A DNA stretch of 64,000 nt from Apostichopus japonicus (lineage: Eukaryota; Echinodermata; Holothuroidea; Aspidochirotida; Stichopodidae), in NCBI RefSeq assembly GCF_037975245.1, contig NC_092569.1, positions 35,006,668 to 35,070,667 of the forward strand, given 5' to 3'. The translations under genes and the position numbers were made by a program. Position 1 is the first letter of the stretch, and each line of letters starts with the position of its first letter. Shown here piece after piece: positions 47,721 to 60,200 of the stretch. The notes beneath the pieces were generated by a model, which saw nothing but the letters and a program-made list of their open reading frames with translations, did not search any database and was not told the origin of the DNA.

Positions 47721-49322
47721 ATGAGAGAATAAAAAAGGAAGCAACACTGGGTGGATTCAAATCAACGTGAACGCCCTCTACTGATGAAATGCGATCATTT
47801 ATGTCAACCGGTAAAACGTCAACACCAACAAAAGGAACGTTGGAAACGGATATCAGTGACCGATCAACAACTGCGGCGCACTCAACAGATGGAATGCGAA
47901 TATTACCATCAACTGATGAAAGGACAACGCGAATCAAGAGTTTGTTGTCAACAACAAGGATGCCTAAAACAGGTGATTTAAAAAATGTATACCATTAAGT
48001 CTAGAATTACTCCAGTTCACAATTGGAGATACGATTTTAAGAAATAGATAGACATACGTGAATGCCCTACCGCCTGGCCTTCTCACATATCTATATAATA
48101 TAACGTTCAAATGGTAAGACACTATTGTAACTTACTTTATTTGACTAAACAGTAACATGTTTACATATTTGATAGCTTAGTTTCATCTCTCAATCAGATT
48201 ATGTTCTATTAGCCAACCGATAGCGTTACCGCTCACAACATACATTCTTCCAATATGCTGAAGTACCCTAGGTTTAATTGAACTTACAAATGTTAGAAAC
48301 TAACTGAAGTGGTGAAACTACAAGTAACGATTCTCTGTTGTTACTCTCATTATGATGGTTGCAATTATTTCTACAGCATTATAGAGACTTCTTCTATTTC
48401 ATTTCTCGAGACTTGGAATAACTAAAGGGATGGATTTGGTGATCTCGATTCTAGTTTCAGGCTTGGAAATGAGATATTGCATGTCATATCAGCTCAGACA
48501 GATCAACAACTAAGAATTGATATTTGGTTCAACAAAACCAACGATGGCAGTGCATATCCTCAATTCAATCGGTTTCGAATTAGTTCCAAGACAACGAAAT
48601 ACGAAATAACTATTGAAAGTTACACAGTGAGCTTCGGTACGTGTTGTTCCTCGGAAAGCCAAAACCACTGGACAAGTTCAATTTAGTCTGATTTTGTTGA
48701 CTGAATGTAAGACGTATAGTTACTTGTTTTTTAAGTTGCAGTGTATGTATCAGGTCCGCTTAGGATTTGTGGAAGAGAGAGAAGGTGAATTACTTATCTG
48801 TAAATGCTTAAACAAAGCATCGGCAGTTACACAATCATAGGTTTAGGCCAATAATTGTTACCTTCATTCTTGAAGAGGGTAACCGAAGCCTTAGACACAA
48901 TGTCTGTACCTTGTGTTCACTTAATATGTGGAATATTAACAATGGTATTTAAAAAAATAGTATTCAACATACTATGTATGTGTCTCACATTACCTAGCTA
49001 ACTATAAAAAGATAATTTGGTACGTTTGACAAAAGTATTGTCATGATTTTAAAACATACTTATTATAGCTTTCTGTTATATCAAATAGAATATGACTACA
49101 TGGATTACCATCGAGATATATCAGGACAATGACATAGCTTTACAAAGTTGTGCTAGTAATGAAAGACATTCCCGGCGGCTGGTGGTTCAATGCTTGCTAT
49201 GGTTTTATGTTGAATTGAATCTACGGTGAACCTTAGGATACAAGTATATGTTTTTCATCAAATGATTACACTCGATTACAACTGTTCTGTTGTAGCAGTA
49301 TATGAAAATGAAAACACTGTGA
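47721..49322 (+). pseudogene. FREP pseudogene E (A-type)
   Basis: Three exon relics are seen. The stalk exon, 47721-47972 (phase 1-1), has TGA at 47768-47770. The FBG-N relic, about 48413-48636, has lost the 'FQRRVD' start but keeps 'DGFGDLDSSF', 'LGNEILHVISAQ' and the 'TVSFG|GTACGT' donor. The FBG-C relic, 49089-49322, has a 17-base deletion after CGAGATAT, further frameshifts and stops. TIL and EGF exons are missing between 47973 and 48413. It resembles gene A more than B, C or D. Confidence 0.85.
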
Positions 49323-50489
49323 GGCTCTACTAACAGTTAGTGAAGTCACAACACCCGCGGATCATTAAAACCTTGGCTTGCTGGATGTCTTATTGCTAGG
49401 AGCAAAGAAGAGGAGGGGAGAAGATTGTGACGATTAATCTTAAAGAACATTCAATAAACTTAATAATCAGGTTATATTACATAACATAAAACACTAGAAG
49501 CTAAGATTATGAAGAAGTGAAAAGATAGGCTTATTACTCAAGGTTCCTTTCCATAAGACCACATCATGACAGGAGAATGAGGGTTGGAACTTCATTTCTT
49601 CCCAAACCAGACATTTTACAAGGAACTTCTTTCATCTCGTAATGTGGATTAAAACTTTTTGATAAAAGCTGGTTACCTTCACTGTTATGCGATAATCCCA
49701 AAATAAAACCAACAAGGTTTGGCATCACATTGCTTTGTATTCTCTGTTATTATGAATTTCTACTCGAAATATATAAGACTTTTATTAAAACATTTTGAAT
49801 TATTTTTGAATTAGTGTATCATCGTTAAGGAAACGACTAATTATGATTCGAAAATACTTGTTGAAGGAGAGATTATGTGTACATAGGTAAGGTGCCATAA
49901 TAGGAAGCTAGATTATGCCATACTTTCAATACCACATGTTCGTTTAATGTGCTAGTTCGGTCACCAAACATATTTTCAAGGTATAAGCTGGAAGACAAAG
50001 GAGGCATTTATAGAGAATTAAAATTAATGCCAAATTATGATGTGACAGAATGCAGAATCTTAATTTACTATATCTGTGCATAAAATACCTCTAAAAACCG
50101 TGAATGACAATGAACTTTAGTATTGAAATTGTTTTTGTTGAAGAAGAGGTTCAATAAAATTGTTCTCTTTGAAAGATGTTTACACATAACTCAATTGGTT
50201 CCCTTCTTTTTCGGATTTTCTGCTTTCATCATCTTAATTTGCTGCTGCTGGAAATGCTCCAATTTTTTTCAATCTGTTAAGCCTACTGAAAAGCACTAAA
50301 CGAATGAAGTAGTTTTATCCAGGTTAAAGTAGTAGAATTTCGCTCTAAGTTATAAAATATGATGTATTTGCACTATTAAAAACACAATGATACTGATAAT
50401 TGTCTTGATAAACACGACTGGAGCATAGTCTAACGGAGTGTCCCAATTACACAAAATGGCGCCTGTTGTAATTCTAATAAGCTGAGTAC
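49323..50489. other. Intergenic between pseudogene E and a retrotransposon
   Basis: AT-rich, with no coding stretch or repeat that I recognise. Confidence 0.5.
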
Positions 50490-53330
50490 GGATGAAGCAG
50501 ATTGCTGTGATGGGCTTCTGACGTCTGCCGAGTGTGTTGCAGCTCTGAATTCATTTTCTATTGGTAAATACCCTGGTAACGATGGACTATTAATCAATTT
50601 TCACGCTAATACTAAGTTTTAATTGTCTGCCGATCAGAAACGTGCAATTATTACCTTAATTCCAAAGCATGGCAAGGATAAGGACTTTATTTAGAACTAT
50701 CGTCCAATCTCACTCCTTACCAGATATTCGCTAAAGTATTATTAACAAGAATTAAACTTGTTCACCCCAAAGTGATTAGCAATAATCAGACAGGTATCCT
50801 TAAAAACCGCTTTATTGGGAAAAAACATCCGCTTCGTTTAAGATTTGATTGAGTATTGTAACACGAGTAACAAAATAGGTTTACTGTTCCTCGTGGACTC
50901 CGAAAAAGCATTTGACAGTGTGATATGGGAGTTTATTTTCACCTTTCTTAGATTCGTTGGTATTGGGGAAAGTTGTATTAACTGGGTAAAAACTTTGTAT
51001 TCTAACAATTCCGCCAGAATCATAAACAATGTATAGGCTACTCATTCCTTCTCACCCCGCGGGGTACGCCAAGGTTGTCCCTTAAGCCCTTATATATTTA
51101 TAATATGTGCCGAGGTTCTCACACTGTGTGTTAATGATGATATTAATAATAATAATAGCGATATATAATGCGCACATATCCGCCCTGCGGGGTACTCAAT
51201 GCTCAAAATAGAGAAAACAAAAGATATGGTAAAAGAACAGAAAAACTTTACTTAAATCTAAATCACTGAAAGTTTTACGTATGAGATGAGTTTTAAGGAG
51301 TTCTTTGAAAGTCAAAATGCTGATGAACGACTTCAGTTTAAGTGGTAGTGCATTTGAAAGACGAGGGGCAGCAACGTTAAAGACCTATCACACCATTATT
51401 GTCTGGATCTCTGTTCCCGAAGAAGAAACATGTTGCTGGAAAAAAATGTTTCCGTGATGGTGAGTAAAGCTCTAGTAACTCAGAGATGTAGATTGGAACC
51501 ACTTTGTTCAGTGATTTGAAAACAATGATCAGAACTTTGTAGATGATTATTAAGGAAATTAGTAGCCAATGAAGTTCTCGAAGTATAGGTGTTATATGAC
51601 AGGATTTTCTTCACAAAGTAACAATACGTGCAGCAGTACTTTGAAGGCGTTGAAGTCTGGAAAGCTAGCATTGAGGTAAACCATACACAACTGAAAAACA
51701 AACTTCCTGAATACACCTTTCCATGGTTTCAATTGATGAGTCAATGATAATATTGCTATCTATGGTATATCCCTATTTGACAACAACATTAACATTTTAC
51801 AATATGCGGACGGTACGACCATCTTTTTAGACGGTAGTTATAATACTTTAAAATAAACTGTTAGTACTTTTTAGTACTTTTGAGAAGTCGTTGAGTCTAA
51901 AAGTCAATATGGACAAATATTCCCTTTTATTCAGTAGGTAGAAAGACTCAGAGGGGACCATGGTTCCGTAACATATTTGGGTTGCACTGGTCTAATGGTC
52001 CTGTTGCTTTATAAGGCCTCTCGTTTACCAATAACAGATCAGACCTTTTTAGTTTGAATTTCACTCCTAAGCTTTCGAGGTTCAAACGTTTACTGAGTGT
52101 CTGTTCGCAGAGGGACCTAACTCCAATTGGAAAAGTTACCATTGTTAAAACACTCGGTCTTTCACAGTTGGTTTATCTCTTTCAAATTCTTTCAAATTCC
52201 CCACATGAGTTTATTAAAGAACTAAATGCCATTATTTTTCCGTTTCATTTGGAGTTGGAAACCCGAAAAAAATCGCCGTTACTCTATGATTGGTACTATA
52301 AAGTTTAGGTGGACTAAAAGTCTACACATACTCATTATGTTATATATAGTCTTAAGTGCACGTGGGTGAACAGATATAACGACAGTAGCGATAACATCTG
52401 GAAACTGTTTTTCGATTTTCATTTGAAAAAGTATGGCAAATCTTTTCTTGAACTGTAGTTATAAAATAGACGACATTCATATTTATGACGTCTGTCATGC
52501 ATGGTCATTGCACTCTTTCATTAGGCCTTATTCCAATTATGGTGTATAGATAACTTGGAGCAACTCGTTGATTAAAATTAACAATAAGATGGTATTTTAC
52601 AACTCAATGTTCCAAAAAAGGATCAGGCAGGTGAAGAATCTGTTTGACAATGACAATCGCCCATTGTCAATACTGCGTTTCAAAGAGAAGTATAGATTAG
52701 ATTATTGTCCATTTACTGTTTACTATGGAATTATTTCCTCTATCTCTAGAGCATGGAAGGATGGACTTGTGGAGGTTAACGAGGATATTGTTGATAGCTC
52801 TAGTGATTATCCCCAGTTTATTCCCTCTGTGTCTAGACACATTTATATTAACCTTATTTATCGTGTTAATGGTCCTCCTGCGGCTGTAGCCAAATGGAAT
52901 CTTTATTTCAGTAGCACAGCCACCCAATGGGAGAATACTTTTCAAGCCCCGTTTCACTCTGTCAAAGATTCCAAGATGCAATATTTCCAATTTCGCTTCC
53001 TCCATCGCATTATTGGAACAAACCACTACCGCCCTAAAATAGGGCAAATCGATAACCCGCGATGTCACTTTTGTGGTCGCTATGATGAGACCCTGTTACA
53101 TTTGTTTTGGGATTGCCCTATTAAATCGAAATTCACTTTACATGTGGAGAAAGCTATTTTTGGCAGTCAGTTTATATTTTCGAAGAATGACGTATGCTTC
53201 GGGCATCATTTTTCTGTGAATCACCCACATCATTTTTTCATATTTCATCTCAAGTACTTCATCTTCAGTAAAATATTACAAACACGGAAATGAGATGGAG
53301 GAAAAGCTTTTATTTTTTACGAGCAGTTAA
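50490..53330 (+). mobile_element. Decayed L1/Tx1-like non-LTR retrotransposon
   Basis: Reading across frames gives reverse-transcriptase blocks in order: 'GNDGL', 'IITLIPKHGKDKDF', 'NYRPISLL', 'IGLLFLVDSEKAFDSVIWEF', 'RGVRQGCPLSPYIFI' and 'LQYADDTTIFLDGS'. The last is the catalytic 'F/YADD' motif, written here as YA-D-D after a one-base change. After these comes 'FKRLLSVCSQRDLTPIGKVT' and a long C-terminal frame (52568-53293) with 'YFQFRFLHRIIGTN' and the zinc-knuckle-like 'CHFCGRYDETLLHLFWDC'. Many stops and frameshifts (for example near 50692 and 51034) and a nested insertion make it dead. The endonuclease part is missing. Confidence 0.85.
51135..51745. mobile_element. Nested non-autonomous insertion in the L1-like RT
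   Basis: The RT frame breaks between 'LCVNDD' (about 51140) and 'IAIYGI' (about 51750). The inserted sequence starts GATATATAATGCGCACATAT and contains CCGCCCTGCGGGGTACTCAA. It is flanked by AATGATGATATT and AATGATAATATT, a likely imperfect target duplication. No protein is recognisable. Confidence 0.6.
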
Positions 53331-56305
53331 AAGACTCATTTAGTAATTGCATTATAGTGGCCTAGCCTAGGCCTTAATCCATTCGATTTCAACTAATCAA
53401 GGTTAGATTTGGCAGTTATGAATCCATTCTGTCAAGGTAGTAATGTGCGAAATTGCAGTTTTTCAAACTTGGCGAGCCTAGGCTAGGCCTGAATCGATTC
53501 AACTTTGGCCTAGCAATTTTGTATACAGGCTACTTGGGTTAAAGCTCTGACTTGTTTCCCATCATGAATCCATTAAACTTTCAAGGTCTCAAGCAACCCG
53601 CCATAAATACATTAGAAGAGACTCATAGGACTAGAAAAGGCTGGCAGCCTTCTTGATTTTCCCAGCTTATATAACAATATGCTTTATCGATTGCTCATTT
53701 CTAGCTCTAGGAAAAAACACGCATGTTGTTTATGCTTTCATTTATAATGATCTTTTTCAATACATTCATTGTCGTTCAACATCAAGACGATCTCGTGACA
53801 ATTTTAGAAATTTTAAAAGATATACACAGCAGGCCACACTATAATCGATCGCAAAAAGTGTTCCATGTAAAAGTAACGACTTTATTATTACTTGTTATCA
53901 TTGCCTATCATATAAAACCCCATTTTATAGTTCTAATTAGGATAAGTTAATATCTGAGGCACCTATCATAACATGTTTTCATTGAAAACAAAACCATTCG
54001 CACGAACTTGCAAAGGCATTGATTCTAACAGAAGTCTCTGATCTAGCGAAGTTATATAGATGTTACCATAGGAAAGGAAGGTTTGGCCTTTCTTAACTGA
54101 GACGGTAAATGCTTTATTTCAAGTTTACTGATTTAAAATGATTAACGTTTATAGTTCTTGCTTTCGTCTTGACATTTTCTTAAATCCTACGCTAGTGGTT
54201 GGCTTTTGTAAGATAACACAAATATAATATATTAAACTTTATCATTTAACCACTTATCATGTTTTCAAGCGAAAAAAGAAATACATTTTTGACTACGGCA
54301 TGATTCGAACATGTGACCAGGGATCAAGCCCCACTTATATTTGAGACGACGGATAAGTCACCTATGTCACTGGTCCAACCTGTTAGAGACATCTGTGTAA
54401 TTGCTCCTTTTCAGCCTGTCTACTGTAAGTTCCAGCATTCAGTTTTCTTACCTTCATTCTGACATAAATGGGTAACATATATTAAACTTAAGCAACAATA
54501 GTGAGAATATATGTAAGGCAGTTTTACACCATAATTTTTCTATCCAACAGTTAAGTCTTCACAGAAACTAAACGTGTTAGAAGTTTGTTTTGCATTTAAA
54601 TGATTTAAAATATGTTATATTCTAACAAGTAACAACTGTTCTTAGTCTGTTACTACAGTGATTCATTTTGCAGTTAATGAACTTCACACCATTTGATTTG
54701 TAATAGTAAAGCTTTCAAATGCACCATCTATCTCTAGGTTTGCATATCACAAGGAAGTTTAATTTAAAACTAATGAATCTTTACATTTTAAACAGCTGTG
54801 ATTTACGTCGACCCTCGTAATGGCAATAAAAGTATTTTAAAGAACCCTGCCGTCTACCAATAGAATGCAACCTACGAGTTGGAACATAGAAATGTATAAG
54901 ATCTTGTAGTCTGGTGCAATAGTATTGATTGTCATCCAAGTAAAGGTCATATTTCTGTACTACATTATTCGTGGACGAAGCGGCAAACAGCTAGGTCGCA
55001 AAACTGCGTGTTGGTACTAGGGGAGAGGAAGGATCGAGGGGAGTAGTGGCCCCTGCTCTTTGAGAAAGTTCGGTTACCCGAAGGGTGCTTTGATGCAAAA
55101 AGGGGTTAGAGTAAGAGGGTTGGCAACCATTGGAAGCTTGTGCCTTAGTTCTGATCAGAAATGGCCCTTGCCATTATTTATTCAAACTGACTATCAGTTC
55201 ATTGCATTACAATCTCAACAATAATTATTTTTCGAGTAGCCCTTTGAATGAGTAGTAACTGTATTTTCTCTACTAAAAATATATAAATGGTCTCAAGTAT
55301 GGTAAATGGTATCAGGGTATAACCCTCAATCATAGCAATTCACGTCACAGCGGGGAAAATAATTTTTTATCACATGAAATAACCGTATTTTAAATAGAAT
55401 ACGTGGAATAACGAGTTTTCCTTTGACCTTCGACGAACGTACCTTCGACTGCCGACCGGCATTTTGTCGGTATAATTGTCGCAATCATCGCCTCCGACTC
55501 GACGATTGACATGTAGCAATTAGCTTTGTAGTAGAACATATAGACGTATTTATCAGACAGCCAATGCATGCTTCTGTATAGGTTTTGGCAACAAAGGCGG
55601 TCGTTCCATATACATAAATTAAGAAAAGTTGGCGAAGACAGAGTTAGTAAGTATTGTATTTGCAGTTGCCTGGCAACAACTAGTACATAAACGACACTGG
55701 TAATGAAGATCAAAATACTTAAGAAGCTCTTGAATAATTTATTTGAGAAATATAGCATGAAAACAACAATTGACAATAAAAACCCACACAAATGGCGTTC
55801 CTACAATTCTCTCTTCAACAGTTTGATCTGACATAAACTCCTATGAAACGTGTGGACCATTGTTTTCTTACCACAAGATAACGCTTACTGAAACTAAGAA
55901 TATGCATTATTGTGTGGCTAAAGTACATACTATTATACAAAATGTTGTCGTTATCCATGCAAGTAGCTATATTACAAGAAGATGGAAGAAATAAATTGAA
56001 GCAGTCGTCCTTTCTGCAGATTAAGTTACCAGGGACCAACCAAAAAAAACATCATTGAACAAATCACACTGAGTAATTCATGACTCGTAATAATCTCGTA
56101 AAAAATAATTATAATCTCGTAATAAAACTCGTAATGATAGGTGGAAGTGTTTTATTGTGAGGGAAGCATTCAGTCTATGTTGATTCAGAAACATAGAATG
56201 ATCAAACACTGCGGTTGCTCCAATGGGACATTGGCAATTTCCCTTTTTGTTCTTGAAATTTATACCACTTTCTCGAATTTTAAGCAGTCTGTACAAGATG
56301 GGTTA
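53331..56305. other. Intergenic between L1-like element and unit D
   Basis: No gene recognised. It contains a tRNA-like SINE remnant (54295-54390) and TAGGCCTAG-type short palindromic runs near 53360-53500. Scattered short frames look random. Confidence 0.5.
54295..54390 (-). repeat. tRNA-derived SINE or tRNA pseudogene
   Basis: On the minus strand, TTGGACCAGTGACATAGGTG resembles a Pol III A box. About 55 bases on, CATGTTCGAATCATGCCG resembles a B box in a T-arm context. The acceptor arms do not pair well, so a functional tRNA is unlikely. Confidence 0.5.
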
Positions 56306-57000
56306 AAGATTAGCCCTTTGATACGGTGTAAAGGCAAGGTTGTGTTATTAATCATGTACGTGACATTGCATGGACAAATTGAGATGGGGAATATTATCCG
56401 TGATGTCATCGTTCCTGAATTGGCTTAGTTTGTAGTCTACACTAAATTAAAAAGATGCGTTTTTAGAAAACTTCATCCATGGCTTCTCTTCTTTCTACAA
56501 CACCAATCTTGAAATGAATAGTGCAATTGTGTGTTCATGATTTAGCCATCCATTGTCTAAGTGACCATTTTATACGGTTAATTATGAATTATTACTAATG
56601 TGTTAATCAACCAATCAGTTGACATTGCAAGCAACAAAGTTGAGCCATGATACCAGTTTAAACAGAGAATAGAGAGCACTTGAAGGTGAGAGTAAGTTGG
56701 AATAAATCTTTGGCATGCTGATACTACACTATACCATACTAAAGAACTTTTTTATTTATTGATGACGTATGGCGTGATTCTATATCTACGCTCAGCATGT
56801 AATCTTTTATCCATTACACTGCATAAACCGTTAGGTGATATTAATACCATGTATGACATCCTTAGTAAATCCTCTGGTTAAACTGTTCCGTTCGTTTTTA
56901 TTCTTGCCCATAGACTAAATGACTCGACGTTGAGTAGTGTATACATAATGGATATTTAGTGTCAAAGCTAACTTATACAGACATAAAGACCTAGACGATG
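56306..57000. repeat. Gene-unit 3' flank, copy D (truncated)
   Basis: Begins at AAAGATTAGCCCTTTGATAC and aligns with 15325-16003 and 37983-38657. It keeps the empty LTR site (about 56970). The first two kilobases present in copies B and C are missing here. Confidence 0.88.
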
Positions 57001-57244
57001 ATTATAATAATACAGAAGTATTAAGCACGAAGTGTATTGTTGAGAGCAGATATATAATATCATATTTTTGTCACATTTATTACTACATTTAATTTGACTT
57101 GCAAAGTCCTGCAAAAGTATTTTTATAGATTCGGGCAGTGACTTTTAATGCTGGTTGGTTTTAATGTTTCGTGACCTATTTGTCACCTTTTGCAACGAAA
57201 ATTTGCCTCAATCAACAAATCACACGTATTGATGGACGTATAAT

Positions 57245-60200
57245 TCAGAGAGGTTTGATTTTCATTTCAGTTGTAGCAATATCGCAGTCAGCAATCATTC
57301 GTTCCCTGTCGTAAATGCACAGTCCAGCTTTCCACGGTTCGCCATACCTTCCATTGAAATTCGCCGTAGTACATGTAAAATTATCATACCCATTGTACCA
57401 CCAGCCAGCAATATGTGGTACCGTGCATTTTCGTGATGTACTGTTATCATTGTCACTGTCATATGTTGAAAACCCAACACCACGATGATATCTCATGTAG
57501 TCATATTCTGAGTACAATGAGAAGGAAAAGGTAACCAGCAAACAAAAAACATACATATTTCTTGTAATTTTTTTTTCCAGGAAAAATCGAAACTAAAAGA
57601 GCTCTCATCATCGTCTATTGTGACGATGGGGATGACAATGACAATGAAAATGACAATTGAAGACGAAGATGAAAACAAAGATGACGAAGATGACGATGGC
57701 GACAATGATGACGATGTTGAGAAATTTTGATTTGATTTTTGACGTTTTTTTCTTATACGATGCTAATGCTCCTTAAATATCGAAAGTGCCATTCGATCGT
57801 TGATCACAACAAACCAGGTTCCACACTCTATCATGAAGGTTTACAAATTTCGTTCATGGCAAATATCGTGCATTGCATTATAGGCTACGATAAAAATGTT
57901 TTACTCACCCAAGCTGCCTGTATAACTGCCGAGCTCTTCTAGTGCATAGTTGTTGACTTCTGAACCAATTCGAAAGAGATCATACTGAAGAAAGTGGGTA
58001 ATGTTACTACTGCTGTTCTTAAATTCCATTCTCAGGGTGTAGTCCCGTTGGGCAGTTATGTTGGCTAATTTTTCGTTTCCTAGCCAATGTGAATTAGAAT
58101 CGCTTCTACGGATGCCATTTCTGTAATAATCCCAGTCATAAAAGAGACCATGGTGATCGACGCGGAGCTGAAAAAACTAAACAACAACAGCCAAAAAATA
58201 GGTTGATATCAGTCTGCTACTTAGTTGTGGTTCATTAAGGAAGTATTCAAGGTCCACTTGAAGCCAGATTAATCAAGAAAAGTACTTCTGTGATGTTTGT
58301 ATGGAATATATGAATGATGAATGATGAATGATGGAAAAGACACTCTCCCCTCACATATCTAAGTGGATATTTGCAGCCCAGCCATATTATCAAAGTTTTT
58401 TTGCTCCTTGGAAATATATAGTTTCACTTTGTTTACATTATGTTTAACACAAAAGCACCAAATAATACTTGTTCTTCAACAATCTGTTCTTTAACGTTGA
58501 AGTACGTAGGTAACGTAGTCCCACGTATTAAATTTCAGGGGCGGAGTATAGAAGTACAATGTGTAGTATGGTACATGTTATTTCTCTTATATAAAACGAC
58601 AGCTATCATAGACATAAACTCAAAAGAAAGTCTTCTTACAGTCCATCCGTCTTTGCAATAAGCTTCGAAAGGTTCCCCTGACCATGTAAGCGGGTATATC
58701 AAGTGAAAACCTTCACTGATTACGCCATTGTCGTAAAGATCTTGGCAATCCTGTACACGTTTACATACGGTCCCATTCCCCATATAGTTCACGTTGCAAT
58801 CGCACGACATAGTGCCATTATGGTTTTGGCACATCGCATGTTCACTGCATGTATAGTTTATGCATACAAGAACGTTATTCTCACATGAGCATGTTTCCGT
58901 GCAGTCCATCGTCACGATCCGCGATCCGCCATTCTTAATACAGAGAAAAGGTGAATAAATATGAATATAGTGATGCCACTTTGATGATATTACGTAGATT
59001 ACATCTCTGGAATAGTGTTCTAGTGTGTTCTCAAGGTAAAACATTACAACTTTAAGGAACTGTTTTTCATATGAGCTTCATTTAGTCCGTCCAAATATAT
59101 TTGAGGGCACAGGTGTTCGATTAAGTCAGGCCGGGCGTGGACGGAGTATTACTTGGAAAGTTCTTGGCTTCACTTCTGATTGGCTCTGTGAAGCAATATG
59201 CTTGTTAATAGTTCTTTTTTTTTGGAGGTGTGTTCCACAAAATAGTTAGCAAATATGATCCCATCATCGCATAGTCTCCCTCGCACACCCCTCGCACACA
59301 CTTTCGACAAATTTGGATTGATTATTGAATACGAAGGGTCTCACCATGATTTTTTACTGTTTATTGAACATGAACAGCCATTAATAATATCGTTTGATTA
59401 ATCTTACATTTTTATGTTTTTAATTCAATTTCATGATTTAAGAACAGAAGGAGGGAATGAATTATCATAAGATCAACAGGTATTTTGTGTCGTCCATTGT
59501 AGATTAATTACTTTGTAAATTAATAAGATTCGTAGCTTGATCACTATCGAATCTCAAATCTGTTCAGTACATTTACCAGAACAGTAAAAGCTACTTGTAG
59601 CATGACAATTGCAAAGAAATAGCAAAGGTGACATCATTTGTTTAATATCACCTACTATAAAGACATGTCCACTGTATCCGTCAATGAAATTCAAATATGT
59701 GACATTGGCAAGTAGAGAAACTTCCCTTTTATCTTTGTTTTGTAAAACCCTACAACTGATATTTGTTAGGATAGAGAAGACTGGTTTTGGCGGATACGAT
59801 TGTTAAGGAACGCACATGATAAATATACTAATAACAGTTTAAGAATACCGGTATGACTCCTCCCGTTTCGTGATAACACCCACAATCACTCTCCGGTATG
59901 CAATTCTGTCCGAGTAATAAAAAGCCGTCTGGACAAACACATGTTCTTCCTCCAGTACAGTTTATATGGCAGCCAAACCACCCATAAGGGTCTTCACATG
60001 TACCCTGGCATACACAGTCAGCAAAGACTTGATTCAAAGGACATTGTGGCGTGGTGGTCGCACCTGAAAATAGAATATGGAATATGTCATATTTCATCAT
60101 GGTTTTGTTAAGGCAAGTTTCCCTTCGGTGTCAGCTGCTTCGATCATTCACATATTGTGGTAGTGCGATGTTGTACACGTATACTAGTAGTAACAGTGAA

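Noticed and set aside
54295-54390. Functional tRNA gene
   Set aside because: A-box and B-box-like parts are present, but the acceptor and anticodon arms do not form a clean cloverleaf; a SINE or pseudogene fits better.
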